From Acidobacteriota bacterium (GTDB taxonomy: Bacteria > Acidobacteriota > Blastocatellia > Pyrinomonadales > Pyrinomonadaceae), in NCBI GenBank assembly GCA_003222895.1, contig QHXI01000056.1:1-64000 (forward strand): a stretch of 64,000 nt of DNA, in the 5' to 3' direction. The translations under genes were made by a program, and so were the position numbers. Positions 44,185 to 54,273 of this stretch are shown here, piece after piece. How positions within the stretch are numbered: position 1 is the first letter of the stretch; each line of letters begins with the position of its first letter. The notes under the pieces were generated by a model. The model did no database searches and was not told where the DNA came from. It saw only the letters and a program-made list of their open reading frames with translations.

Positions 44185-46647
44185 CTATCTGACGTTGAAA
44201 AAAACGACTTGCACAATATGCACGACCATCAGCGCCAGCATCACGCACGTAGCTATCACGTGCCGCGCAATCCAAATCTTCAGCAGTCGATGAAGATAAA
44301 TTAGCGCATCGACGCGACGCAGCATCGCGAATCGTTCGATCGCTCTTAACAACAGATTTCGCTGTTCTTTGTCATTCGTAGCGACCATCTCGTTCTTAAA
44401 ATAAAATCGGGCTTTCGCGAGCGCAGCCGTCAACTCTTCGCGTCGCAAGTATTCCTTCATCAAATAGCCAATCGAGGAGAAATATCGCCGCACCTTGTTT
44501 TCGATCAACTGGCGCGTAACTTCGTTGGCCTTGCTCTCGATCGATGAGAGCTCATTACGCAATTCGGCGCGGCGGCCTTCGAGGTCTTCGATCAGCAGCG
44601 GATCGCCTTCGATACTGGTCATGATGCGCGGCACAATCAGGTAACAGAAAACTCCAAACAATCCGGTGAGAATCGTGGCGTCAAACCAGAGCATCAGGAT
44701 CAGCGTCAGCAATCCGCCGCCGTGACTGCCGCCATGAAACAGCAAAGCGATGCCGGCCAGGACACCGAAGTAAACATGCGCGAGCAGCCAGTAACGCAAC
44801 GCTCCGGCGCGCCGGCGATAGATTGTTTTGCGCACCGGATACGTCATCACTGCGGCGATGCCGGCGAGTCCCACCAAGCCTGTCAACCAGCGCAACGTCA
44901 GCCAGACTCCGCGCAGCGGCTGATTGAATCCGTAATGCATCGCGGCCCACGCGATCAGCATCGTCACTGCCAACGTTCCCGCGATTCCGCCGATGTGCCA
45001 GAGCCGCGCGACCGGATCGCTCTGGTGGATATTGCGGCCGATCGCGTGCGTCTGATCGCGAAACACCAGGCCCAGCGTCTTGTCGATCTCATCAAAATAT
45101 TCATGAGGATTGACGCGAACGAGCGCGCCCGTGGGGCAATTCTCTTCACATGAGTAGGCCGGACGTTTCGCACCGTTCGGATTCAGCGGTGTGTTTTCGC
45201 AGAGGTTGCACTTGATCGCGATCATGTCGTCTGCTTCAGCGATGGGCGCGGGTTCAGGAGCTTTGAGACTAAAAACTCTCTTGAGTCGGGTGAGTGGAGT
45301 GGTTCGCGCCGGCGGTGGCGGATTGCGCGGCACCATCGAGATCGCGTTATAAGGACATTGCGTCGCGCAATCGAAACATCCGATGCACGTCGGCGGATCG
45401 ATGTCGACGTGGCCTCTTGGATCGCGAAAGATCGCGCCCGTCGGACAGCCCGTCAGGCATTCAGGATCTTTGCAGTGCATGCAGACCGAAGGCGACAACA
45501 CATGTTGAGTGTTCGCGCTGTCGGGCTTCACCGGACGCTCGATGTGAATTCCGCGGCGCAGTAGTCGCGACTGTCCATGGACTTTGTGGCAGGCGAGCGA
45601 GCAGTTGCCGCAACGCACGCACAAGTCCATGTCCATCACCAGCAGATTGACGCCGTCAACGATTCCGGTCGCGATTTCTTTTTCCGCGGCGGCTCGGACA
45701 CTCTTGTCTGTCAGAGCTTCAACGCGCGTGTCGTCATCTGCGAGTGAGAAGTTCGCGAAGGCTTTGCCCACTCGTTCGCACAACGCCGGATCTGCATGCA
45801 ACGCGGTCAACGGAATCTCGAGCACTTCGCTCCGCGCCATCAACTCAGCCGAGTACTGCCATGTCGCTTGTCCCTTTAACGCTTCAAGACCGAGACAATT
45901 TCCCGCGCCCAGGAAATCTTCCGGAATCAAACTGCTGGAGGCTGCCCCTGCGCCTTCGGTCACTTCTTTGTAGATGGGCACGCCGCGCACGCGGCGCAAC
46001 CAGCCGCTGCGAATCAGAACAATTTTGTCGATTTGGGTGCCTTCCTTGACCAAAAGATGATGCTTTCCATAAGCGAGAAAGTGGGCGAGGTTACCAACGG
46101 CAACTAGATCGACTGGAGTTAAGGCATCGCCGGCGGCCTCCTGAAGTTCGCCGATCGTGTGTGCTAATCCGTGACCGCGATAGGTGTCGTCAACTTTTTC
46201 GGCAAACTTTTTCAGTGACCGCAGCAGACGCAGCGCCGGCCGCACCATCTCGATCACGTTTGCTTCGCGACCGTTGTCGGAGCACATGATCGTGGCGTTG
46301 CGCGGCACGCCGGCGAGAATCGACATCTCGCCAAAACACGTTCCGGGCGGGAGTACACCGACTTTTCTTTTCTTACCGGAATCGTCATCGCTGGCAAACA
46401 CCTCCAACTCAGCATCCAGCGAAAAATAAAACGTGTTGCCGCCCCAATCGCCTTCACGCATCACTACTTCGCGGGGCGCGTAGGTAAGCAGGCGCGCATA
46501 CGGACCAATTTGTTTGCCGCCGGCTTCTTTGCCTTCGGCGATCATCTTCAGGTTGTTTTTGTTTTTGTCTTCGAGCAGTTCAGAGAGAACATCGATCTTC
46601 TTGATCGCTTCGAGAATCGCTTCGGGAATCGTGCTCACTCTCGGCAT
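44185..46647 (-). CDS. Fusion: two cyclic-nucleotide-binding domains, four-cluster ferredoxin, multispan membrane domain
   Basis: The protein has 820 residues from ATG 46647 (MPRVSTIPEAILEAI); earlier codons to 46746 are repeat-derived. The first cNMP domain (about 35-150) has a good phosphate cassette (FGEMSILAGVPRNAT). The second (about 185-300) is degenerate. Residues 335-530 hold four Cys clusters: CVRCGNCSLAC, CMHCKDPECLTGCP, CIGCFDCATQCP, and CNLC with a later SCEENCP, as in DmsB/HybA-type electron-transfer subunits. About five membrane helices follow, with His in or near several (RLWHIGG, AHVYFG, FHGGSHGG, VVHIVQVV), possibly binding heme b. It appears to be a cNMP-responsive electron-transfer protein of the inner membrane. 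I know no characterised protein with this order. Confidence 0.85.
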   Translation of the reverse strand: MPRVSTIPEAILEAIKKIDVLSELLEDKNKNNLKMIAEGKEAGGKQIGPYARLLTYAPREVVMREGDWGGNTFYFSLDAELEVFASDDDSGKKRKVGVLPPGTCFGEMSILAGVPRNATIMCSDNGREANVIEMVRPALRLLRSLKKFAEKVDDTYRGHGLAHTIGELQEAAGDALTPVDLVAVGNLAHFLAYGKHHLLVKEGTQIDKIVLIRSGWLRRVRGVPIYKEVTEGAGAASSSLIPEDFLGAGNCLGLEALKGQATWQYSAELMARSEVLEIPLTALHADPALCERVGKAFANFSLADDDTRVEALTDKSVRAAAEKEIATGIVDGVNLLVMDMDLCVRCGNCSLACHKVHGQSRLLRRGIHIERPVKPDSANTQHVLSPSVCMHCKDPECLTGCPTGAIFRDPRGHVDIDPPTCIGCFDCATQCPYNAISMVPRNPPPPARTTPLTRLKRVFSLKAPEPAPIAEADDMIAIKCNLCENTPLNPNGAKRPAYSCEENCPTGALVRVNPHEYFDEIDKTLGLVFRDQTHAIGRNIHQSDPVARLWHIGGIAGTLAVTMLIAWAAMHYGFNQPLRGVWLTLRWLTGLVGLAGIAAVMTYPVRKTIYRRRAGALRYWLLAHVYFGVLAGIALLFHGGSHGGGLLTLILMLWFDATILTGLFGVFCYLIVPRIMTSIEGDPLLIEDLEGRRAELRNELSSIESKANEVTRQLIENKVRRYFSSIGYLMKEYLRREELTAALAKARFYFKNEMVATNDKEQRNLLLRAIERFAMLRRVDALIYLHRLLKIWIARHVIATCVMLALMVVHIVQVVFFNVR

Positions 46648-46914
46648 GATGGCGAAAGGATCCCGTGTGTATGGTTCCACGATCGGGATCGGTGTCAGAA
46701 GCCCGCACGTAAGCAAGGGCTCGTTGCGACACAAGCGGCAGCGCAAACTCTAAGTGCGCCTCGGGACAGTCGCGCAGCTTAGCATCGATTTGCGACTGAG
46801 GGAATCCACATTCCGCGAGTTGTACTAACCAAAACATAACAGTGGTTGGCCGAGGCGAGACGTGATAGCATCCGCGTGCCTGGTGAACCCAACACATCGT
46901 AATAATAGGCGGCA

Positions 46915-47811
46915 ATGCTAGAGCCCCTGCAAATGCGTGCCCCTTCAAAACGCTGGTTAGCGCTGGCGAGCATCATTTTTGTTTCCACCGCATCGCTCGC
47001 CTGGGGTTTCACGCGACTACGCCGCATCGCGAACGTTGAAGGGGCACCCGCCTTAAAACGAGGGGCGGGAGTCGGAGGCCGGGGGTCGGAATCATCTTCG
47101 TCATCGGATCGAACTTCCCGAACGCAGTTAATTGATTCGGATAACGACGGCATTCCTGACGTTATCGAGTTGCACACCTATCAGGATCGCGACAGCTTCC
47201 GGCGGTGGTTCACCGCGATTGCCGAAACCGAATTTTATCAACTGAGCGATCAGTGGAACGCTGAGCAACGGGATTGCGCCGGGCTGGCGCGCTTTTCGAT
47301 TCGCGAAGCGCTGCGCCATCACGATCGCGCATGGTTTCAAAAAATGGGGCCGGGTTATGAAACCGTCGCGCCGGACGTTGGCGAGTTGGATCTCGATCAC
47401 AACCCGCTCGGCGAGAAGATATTTCGCACTGATTTTGGATCGTTCGACGAAAGTGATTTGCGTAATGGCCGATTCAGCGAGTTCGCTGACGGCCGATCGC
47501 TCAAGAATTTCAACAGCGTATTCGTAACTCGTGATCGACGCGAAGCTCAACCCGGCGACTTGCTTTTCTTTTATCAGCCGTGGGTCCAAAAGTTTCCCTA
47601 TCACGTGATGGTTTTTCTGGGGTCGGCGCACATCGCGTCAAACGGCGCCAACGATTGGGTCGTCTATCACACCGGTTCGTCGCCAAACGACAAAGGCACG
47701 GTGAAGAAGGTCGAGCTGTCCGTGCTCGATCATCATCCCGATCCGCGTTGGCGGCCCGTTGAAAGCAACAAGAATTTTCTGGGGTTTTATCGATTGAAGA
47801 TTTTGCAGTGA
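46915..47811 (+). CDS. DUF1175-family exported protein (NlpC/P60-like)
   Basis: The protein has 298 residues with an N-terminal anchor or signal (RWLALASIIFVSTASLAWGF). Residues 75-298 match DUF1175 (YfaT-like). Cys121 in RDCAGLARFSIREAL and a His in YHVMVFLGSAHIASNGAND fit a papain-like NlpC/P60 peptidase or amidase site. DUF1175 genes lie beside alpha-2-macroglobulin genes in proteobacteria, as here (the next gene). ATG 46933 is an alternative start. Confidence 0.85.
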   Translation: MLEPLQMRAPSKRWLALASIIFVSTASLAWGFTRLRRIANVEGAPALKRGAGVGGRGSESSSSSDRTSRTQLIDSDNDGIPDVIELHTYQDRDSFRRWFTAIAETEFYQLSDQWNAEQRDCAGLARFSIREALRHHDRAWFQKMGPGYETVAPDVGELDLDHNPLGEKIFRTDFGSFDESDLRNGRFSEFADGRSLKNFNSVFVTRDRREAQPGDLLFFYQPWVQKFPYHVMVFLGSAHIASNGANDWVVYHTGSSPNDKGTVKKVELSVLDHHPDPRWRPVESNKNFLGFYRLKILQ

Positions 47812-47834
47812 GGTTTCGTGCTCCAAATGAGATT

Positions 47835-47910
47835 TCACCACAGAGACACCGAGAACCACAGAGACACAGAGACTCTGTGCCTTTGTGCGAACTCAGTGTC
47901 TCTGTGGTGA
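47835..47910. repeat. Hairpin dispersed element (TCACCACAGAGACAC type)
   Basis: TCACCACAGAGACACCGAG is matched by GTGTCTCTGTGGTGA, with internal CACAGAGAC/GTCTCTGTG words. It sits between the DUF1175 and alpha-2-macroglobulin genes, 40 bases before the start of the latter. Confidence 0.9.
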
Positions 47911-47949
47911 GAGTTCTTAATCAAGCGACCTCTTTCGAGGGTAAAAATC

Positions 47950-50900
47950 ATGTCTGAAACAAATCCCCGCGTTCGTCGCTACGTTGCGACCGCCGTCATT
48001 TATCTCGCGCTCGTCGCCTCGGTCTTCGGCTTCAACATGATGCGCGCGCGCACCACCTTGGCGAGCGCCGAGCTCAGTGGCGAAACACCGGCGCCGACGG
48101 TCTCTAGCACGAAGCCTTATTTCTCGCTGACGACGAATCGGACTTATTCGCCGAACGAATCAGCGCGGCTGTGGGCCAGCTATCAAAATATCGACTACCT
48201 GGATTTCCGTGTCTATCGAATCAAGGATCCGAACAAATTTTTCAAGCAGCTCGACGATCCGCACGAAATGGGCGAGAAGGAAAAGGAACAGATCGCCCAG
48301 GGCTACGGCGCGCGCGTTTCTCTGCTCGAGCGCACGCATCGTTTGAAGATTTCGATTTTCTCTGCCGTCAAAGATTATGTACGCACGCATCTGCTGAAAG
48401 ATCATCGCGCAAGATTCAATGAAAACTATCGCAAGGAACCCGAAGCCACACGAACGCCGCTGAACGTCGCGGATTACGCGCGGGTGCCTTTGCTGAATCC
48501 GGATCAGAAGGTGAAGGACTGGCGCGAGAAACTGCCGGCCCTCGAGAATGAATACGACAGCCGAATGATCTCGCTCGGCAAAGTCGATCCAGGTGTCTAC
48601 TTGATCGAAGGCGTCAGCGGCGGGATGCGAGCTTACTCGCTGGCGATCGTCACGAACCTGACCATGATCGAAAAGACTAACAAGCACGGTCAGGTCGTGG
48701 TCTACATTGTCGATCGCAAAACGGGCGCGCCGCACGAAGGCGTCGCCGTCGAAGTTACGAACGCGAAGAATACTTTGGCGACCGGCAAGACAGATAAAAC
48801 CGGTGTCTACAAGACTGATGTTAAGGTTCCGGAAACGCCTGAGACACCGGCCGAAGACGTCAATCCCGAAGAGTCGCAGAAGAATCCGTTTCTGATCATG
48901 GCGCGTGAGCGCGACAACTTCGTCATTTCCGATCTTGAATCGTTCTACTTCGGCGGCGGTGGCGGCGAAGACGACGTGCTGACCGGCGAAGACGTCACCA
49001 GCTACATCTATACCGACCGGCCAATCTATCGGCCTGCGCAATCGGTTTTCTTCAAAGGCATTCTGCGTCAATGGACCACCAATGGTTACAAGCTGCTCGA
49101 CAGCAAAACCGTTAACGTTGTCGTCGAAGATCCCAACAACGGCAAGCTCTTTGAAAAGGATCTACCACTTTCCGATCGCGGGACATTCAGTGGACAGATC
49201 GATTTAGGCGATGAAGCGCCGCTGGGCAGTTACAACGTCACGGCTTCGGTCGGCGAGGCAAAATCCACCGGCTACTTCGAGGTTCAGGAATACAAGAAGC
49301 CGGAATTCAAAGTCACGGTGAAAGGCCCGAAGGAATTCGCGGCCGTTGGCGAGAAGGTTCGCTTCACGATCAGCGCGAATTACTTTTTCGGCGCGCCGGT
49401 AACCAACGCCGACGTGCATTACTACATTTACAAACAACGCTATTACCACTGGTGGTGGGGCGACCAATCGAGCGATGAAATCGACGACGCGGCCGGGCCG
49501 GAGAATGAAGGCGGCGACGAGGATACTTCGGGTTACTACGGCAACGATTTGGTTACCGAAGGCGACGCTGCTTTGAATTCAAGGGGCGAGGCAGCGGTTG
49601 AGTTCGAAGTGCCGGCGCCGGAAGACAAGGAAGAATGGGATTATTCATATCGGCTCGAAGCGCAAGTAACCGACGCCTCGCGTCGCGAGATGCAAGGCGC
49701 GGCTTCTTTCATCGGCACGCGCGGGAAAACTGTCGCCGACGCTTACCCCGAGCGCTATCTCTATTATCAAGGCGACTCGGCAAAGATTCGCGTGAAGACT
49801 GCGGACTATGCGGGCAAACCTGTCTCAGAAAAGGTCACACTGAAGTTCATCGAACAGAAATACGAGAAGAAAGAAAAGGAAGAGGAGTACAACGGCTACA
49901 AGTACAAATCGTACGATTACATTCTGCATGAGCGCGAACTGGCATCAGCTGATGTGAACACGGACAGCCAGGGCGTCGCGACTTACGATTTCACAGTTCC
50001 CTCGCCAGGCGACATCTACGTCAAAGCAATCATCACCGAAAACGGTAAGCAGATCGTGAATCGCGGCGGCTCGTTCTGGGCGCCTGACAAAAAAGGCGAG
50101 TGGTCGGACTTTTCGTACCGCGACTACGACGAGAAGGCGATCAAGCTGGTGCCCGACAAGAAATCTTATAAGCCGGGCGAGACCGCGCACGTCCTGGCGA
50201 TGCTACCGGCAGACAAGGCTCACCTGCTGGTCACCACTGAACTGTCTGAGGTTCTTACGGTCCAACAGATCGATGCGTCCGGTCGCAGCATCGTCATCGA
50301 CGTGCCGATCGATCGCAAGTACGAGCCCAACGTCTACCTCGACGTGTCGTTCGTCAAAGACAATGACATGTACAACCAGAGTCAGATTCTCGCTGTGCCC
50401 GCGCGCGACAAGATGCTGAAGCTCGACATCGTTCCGAACAAAAGCGAGTTCAAGCCGCGCGATGTCGCGTCATACACAATCGTCGCTCGGAACGATGACG
50501 GCTCGCCCGCGGCAAACACCGAAGTAAGTCTGGGGATCGTCGACGAAGCCATCTATAGCATCCAGCCTGAGACGGCCGGCAATATCAAGCGCGAGTTTTA
50601 TGGCAAGCGCTATGACGAAGTGCAAACGAGCCTCGCGATTCATTACACGTTCACCGGTTACGCCGGCGAGAAGCCCGCCAACCTCGCAAAGAATAAATCC
50701 GGGTATCAGCTCGCCGATTTTAAGAACGAAAGTTCTTACGCCGAACCAACTGTCCGCAAGGAATTCAAAGACACTGCATTCTGGCAGCCTGACGTCGTCA
50801 CCGGCGGCGATGGCAAGGCGACCGTCAGTTTCAAACTGCCCGACAACTTGACTACCTGGCGGGCGACTGCGCGCGGCGTGACCGCTGACACGCGCGTCGG

Positions 50901-52875
50901 ATCGTCGGTGCAAAAAACGATCGCGCGCAAGGACGTGATCATGCGGCTCGAGATGCCGCGCTTCTTAACTGAAGGCGACACGGTCACGATCTCTGGCGTC
51001 GTGCACAACTTCCTGAAAAATGACAAGTCGATAAAGATTTCGCTCGAACTGAATGGCGCGCAGTTGCTCGACTCGCCAACGGAAACCGTGACGATCAAAC
51101 AGAACGGTGAGCACCGCGTCGACTGGCGCGTGCAAGCGAACCAGGTCGGCAAACTGACGCTGCTGGCAAAGGCTCTGACCGACACTGAATCCGATGCGGT
51201 CGAGATGACCATGGACATCGTGCCGCACGGCCTGAAACAAACAGCTGGCAACACGACCGCCGTGACGCAGAACGACGCGGAGCAGACTTTCAATCTCGAT
51301 CTGCCCGCGCGTGCTGACGTGCAAGCGCGAAATCTGCGCATTGAAGCGTCGCCTTCGATTGCCGGCGCGTTGTTCGGCGCGCTCGATTACCTGACAAGTT
51401 ATCCGTACGGATGTACCGAGCAAACGATGTCGAGCTTCCTGCCTAACGTCGTCGTTGCGCAGACCCTCAAAGACATTCCGACGGCGAAGATTCGCGCCTC
51501 GAATGATCTCGACAAGAAAGTTCAGAAAGGTCTCGATCGCTTGTACGCTTATCAGCACGACGATGGCGGTTGGGGTTGGTGGAAAGATGATAAGAGCGAT
51601 CCATTCATGACCGCGTATGTGGTTGATGGTCTGACAATGGCCAGCCGCGCCGGTTATCAGATTGACGGATGGCGGCACGCGCAGGGACGACAGAAGCTTT
51701 CTGCGTTGCTCACTGCCGGTAAGAATGACAACGGCAATCCGATCGACGATGAAACGCGTGCTTACATGATCTACGCGTTCACCGAAAGTGGCGACGGCGA
51801 TACGCACTTCCTCGACGATCTCTACGGCAAGCGTAACAACCTGGGACCATATGGGCGTGCGTTGCTCGCGCTCGGTTTGCAGGAGCGGAAGGATGGCCGC
51901 GCGAGCGAAATCGCAAAGTTGATCGAGGGTTCCACGCAACAGGACGAGTTCGAAGCGCATTGGCAGACGGCGCGCGTGAACGACTACGGTCGGGACGTGT
52001 ACCTCGACGCCGAAGCGACTTCACTGTCGTTGAAGGCGCTCTCGCAAATTAATCCCGGTTCGTCGCTGCTCCCAAAGGCCGCGCGCTGGCTCGTTAAGAA
52101 CCGGCGCAATGGTTACTACTGGCTCTCGACCAAGGAGACTGCGTTCGCGATCTATGGCTTGACTGATTATTTGAAAGTCAGCAAGGAACTTTCGCCTGAT
52201 TACTCATTCGAAGTTTACTTGAACGGCGAGAAGGTGGCCGGACAACACATTGGCGCGAGCGAAGCGACGAACGCCCAGACAATCACGATCAGTAAGAAGG
52301 GCAACGAAGTCGGCGGTTCGAACCAAATCCGGATCGTGAAGCACGGCAAGGGCGCCCTATATGTTTCCAGCGCGCTGGAATACTTCACGGCCGATGAAAA
52401 TGTTCCGGCGAATTCATCTGCCGGTTTGAAGCTCACGCGCGAATATCTGCGCCTGCACGTGACTGAAAACGACAGCGGCAAGCCAAGCTGGAAGATTGAA
52501 CCGCTAGGCAACAGCGAGCTGCGTTCGGGCGATATGATCGTTGTGCGTCTGCACCTGACCGGTCCGCGCGCGCAGTACTTGATGATTGAAGATCCGATTC
52601 CGGCGGGCGCCGAACAAGTCGCGCAGGTCAGTGGCATCTATCTGAACTACTCGTTGGGCCAATGGAGCGATTGGTACAGCAACCGCGAGTTCCGCGACAA
52701 CCGCACCGCGATCTTCATGAATTATTTTGACGGCGACGCGACGCTGCAATACGCAATGCGTGTCGAAGTGCCGGGCGAATTCAAGATCGCGCCGGCGCGC
52801 GCGGAACTGATGTATCAACCGACCGTGCAAGCGAATACATCGAATGACCGGTTGAGAATTTTGGATAAGAAGTAG
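47950..52875 (+). CDS. Alpha-2-macroglobulin family protein with thioester motif
   Basis: The protein has 1,641 residues. An N-terminal membrane segment (YVATAVIYLALVASVFGFNM) lacks a lipobox, so it is anchored or secreted. MG-type domains include YIYTDRPIYRPAQSVFFKG near residue 355. The A2M domain follows (TAFWQPDVVTGGDGKATVSF, DNLTTWRATARGV). The thioester motif YPYGCTEQ has Cys1155, and the alpha/alpha thioester domain runs to about 1400. In the bacterial family it traps proteases in the periplasm. A Glu/Lys/Tyr-rich insert lies around residues 500-660. GAGGG lies 9 bases before the start. Confidence 0.95.
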   Translation: MSETNPRVRRYVATAVIYLALVASVFGFNMMRARTTLASAELSGETPAPTVSSTKPYFSLTTNRTYSPNESARLWASYQNIDYLDFRVYRIKDPNKFFKQLDDPHEMGEKEKEQIAQGYGARVSLLERTHRLKISIFSAVKDYVRTHLLKDHRARFNENYRKEPEATRTPLNVADYARVPLLNPDQKVKDWREKLPALENEYDSRMISLGKVDPGVYLIEGVSGGMRAYSLAIVTNLTMIEKTNKHGQVVVYIVDRKTGAPHEGVAVEVTNAKNTLATGKTDKTGVYKTDVKVPETPETPAEDVNPEESQKNPFLIMARERDNFVISDLESFYFGGGGGEDDVLTGEDVTSYIYTDRPIYRPAQSVFFKGILRQWTTNGYKLLDSKTVNVVVEDPNNGKLFEKDLPLSDRGTFSGQIDLGDEAPLGSYNVTASVGEAKSTGYFEVQEYKKPEFKVTVKGPKEFAAVGEKVRFTISANYFFGAPVTNADVHYYIYKQRYYHWWWGDQSSDEIDDAAGPENEGGDEDTSGYYGNDLVTEGDAALNSRGEAAVEFEVPAPEDKEEWDYSYRLEAQVTDASRREMQGAASFIGTRGKTVADAYPERYLYYQGDSAKIRVKTADYAGKPVSEKVTLKFIEQKYEKKEKEEEYNGYKYKSYDYILHERELASADVNTDSQGVATYDFTVPSPGDIYVKAIITENGKQIVNRGGSFWAPDKKGEWSDFSYRDYDEKAIKLVPDKKSYKPGETAHVLAMLPADKAHLLVTTELSEVLTVQQIDASGRSIVIDVPIDRKYEPNVYLDVSFVKDNDMYNQSQILAVPARDKMLKLDIVPNKSEFKPRDVASYTIVARNDDGSPAANTEVSLGIVDEAIYSIQPETAGNIKREFYGKRYDEVQTSLAIHYTFTGYAGEKPANLAKNKSGYQLADFKNESSYAEPTVRKEFKDTAFWQPDVVTGGDGKATVSFKLPDNLTTWRATARGVTADTRVGSSVQKTIARKDVIMRLEMPRFLTEGDTVTISGVVHNFLKNDKSIKISLELNGAQLLDSPTETVTIKQNGEHRVDWRVQANQVGKLTLLAKALTDTESDAVEMTMDIVPHGLKQTAGNTTAVTQNDAEQTFNLDLPARADVQARNLRIEASPSIAGALFGALDYLTSYPYGCTEQTMSSFLPNVVVAQTLKDIPTAKIRASNDLDKKVQKGLDRLYAYQHDDGGWGWWKDDKSDPFMTAYVVDGLTMASRAGYQIDGWRHAQGRQKLSALLTAGKNDNGNPIDDETRAYMIYAFTESGDGDTHFLDDLYGKRNNLGPYGRALLALGLQERKDGRASEIAKLIEGSTQQDEFEAHWQTARVNDYGRDVYLDAEATSLSLKALSQINPGSSLLPKAARWLVKNRRNGYYWLSTKETAFAIYGLTDYLKVSKELSPDYSFEVYLNGEKVAGQHIGASEATNAQTITISKKGNEVGGSNQIRIVKHGKGALYVSSALEYFTADENVPANSSAGLKLTREYLRLHVTENDSGKPSWKIEPLGNSELRSGDMIVVRLHLTGPRAQYLMIEDPIPAGAEQVAQVSGIYLNYSLGQWSDWYSNREFRDNRTAIFMNYFDGDATLQYAMRVEVPGEFKIAPARAELMYQPTVQANTSNDRLRILDKK

Positions 52876-52915
52876 TGGTCGTTTCTTGTTCGAGCTAACG
52901 CCAATGAACGATAGG

Positions 52916-52993
52916 TCCACCACAGAGGCACCGAGATCACACAGAGACACGGAGACTCTGTGCCTCTGTGCGGACTCTGTGTCTCTGTGGTGA
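52916..52993. repeat. Hairpin dispersed element (CCACCACAGAGGCAC type)
   Basis: TCCACCACAGAGGCACCGAG is matched by GTGTCTCTGTGGTGA, with internal CAGAGACACGGAGACTCTGTGCCTCTG. It lies between the alpha-2-macroglobulin gene and the GxxExxY gene. Confidence 0.9.
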
Positions 52994-53002
52994 ATTCCTT
53001 CA

Positions 53003-53434
53003 ATGTCGAGGGCCGTTACAGAACTCAATCAAATCACGCGTGAAGTAATTGGCGCGGCGATAGAAGTCCATCGTCAGTTAGGTCCGGGCCTGCTTGAATC
53101 TTCTTACCGAGAGTGTCTTTGTCGAGAGCTGGTGCTTCGAGGAATCCCTTTTGAAAGGGAGAAGCCATTGCCGCTTGAATACAAGGGGATCCACCTCGGA
53201 TGCGGCTATCGGTTGGACTTGTTAGTTGCTGGAGCTGTAGTCGTCGAAATCAAATCAGTGGAAGCATTGGCTCCAATTCATGATGCGCAGCTTCTAACTT
53301 ATTTGCGCATTGGTGGGTGGCGGCTCGGTCTTTTAATTAACTTCAATGTCGCAGTGCTTAAGAGCGGCATTCACCGAAGAATCCTAGGTTATGACTCAGA
53401 ACAGGCAGCGATGCCTGAGAAGGAAGTCGTATGA
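53003..53434 (+). CDS. GxxExxY-family protein
   Basis: This 143-residue protein is recognised by [13 protein letters not shown] (GxxExxY near residue 30) and a PD-(D/E)XK-like core ([21 protein letters not shown]). Members are small nuclease-like proteins of unknown function. It starts only about 10 bases past a hairpin element and overlaps the next gene by 4 bases. It may have arrived with the repeat, or simply be inserted in the envelope cluster. Confidence 0.9.
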   Translation: MSRAVTELNQITREVIGAAIEVHRQLGPGLLESSYRECLCRELVLRGIPFEREKPLPLEYKGIHLGCGYRLDLLVAGAVVVEIKSVEALAPIHDAQLLTYLRIGGWRLGLLINFNVAVLKSGIHRRILGYDSEQAAMPEKEVV

Positions 53435-54273
53435 GTACTATCAAATTGTTTCTGAATACCATCAAGACGACGATCACAAACGTTGGCGCCTTGCTGATCT
53501 TCGCGATTATTTACGCAATTCTGTTGGCGACGTTCTTCCGCTTTATCTGGATTCGCGAAGCGACCCTGTGGCAGGTCCTGTTCACCTACGCGTTCATGAT
53601 CCTGATTCCCGCAGAGTTCTTCATCTTCCAGGCCGCGATCATCGATCGAGTGCGCGACCAAAAGTTCCGCTGGCGCGCGATTATGATCGACGCAGTGAAG
53701 TTTTTCGTCGCGACGATTCCAATCCTGCTGCTGGGTTGGCTGCTGTATTACCTGCTGAACAAGATCGCTTTGCGTTTTCCGGCTCCGGCCGTTCCGCTTT
53801 TGCCGGTTACGCAGGGTCCGCCGAAAACTCAACCTCTTCACTGGCCCAGTCTGCTGTTCGCGACCTTCCGTTTCGTGCTGCTTGGGGTGGCATTACCGCT
53901 CGCCGCGATTCACGTTTGGATCGCAATTGCCGGTGGTGAACTTAGATCGCTCTTCGCCGGTGGCGCGAAAGCATTTCTGAAACGCATCGGCTCGGCGGTC
54001 GCGCGCGCTTTCGCATCAGAATCAGTTTTGATTTATGCGTTGGGTCTGATCATTTTCTTTGTGCTGCCTTATTTCGTCTTGGTGCCCACCTTTAACATAA
54101 AAGGCAACAAGACAGAGTTCCTGGTCTTTGTTTTGCGGCTGGTACTCGCCTATCTCTTCAGTTTTTTTGGATGGGTCGTGACAGTCGGCGCCCTCACCAA
54201 GAGCGGCACGGAAACCGCACCGGCGATGTCGGTGGCGATCGCCCAGCCCGCGGAGGCGGAGGCGGCGGCGTGA
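53431..54273 (+). CDS. Multispan membrane protein of unknown family
   Basis: The protein has 280 residues with about six membrane helices (for example [61 protein letters not shown] and [20 protein letters not shown]) and an Ala/Glu-rich tail. The pattern is like a membrane-assembly or glycosyl-carrier protein, but I cannot name it. Its start overlaps the GxxExxY stop, and its stop overlaps the GTG start of the transpeptidase fusion. It is likely to work with that protein. Confidence 0.75.
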   Translation: MSTIKLFLNTIKTTITNVGALLIFAIIYAILLATFFRFIWIREATLWQVLFTYAFMILIPAEFFIFQAAIIDRVRDQKFRWRAIMIDAVKFFVATIPILLLGWLLYYLLNKIALRFPAPAVPLLPVTQGPPKTQPLHWPSLLFATFRFVLLGVALPLAAIHVWIAIAGGELRSLFAGGAKAFLKRIGSAVARAFASESVLIYALGLIIFFVLPYFVLVPTFNIKGNKTEFLVFVLRLVLAYLFSFFGWVVTVGALTKSGTETAPAMSVAIAQPAEAEAAA

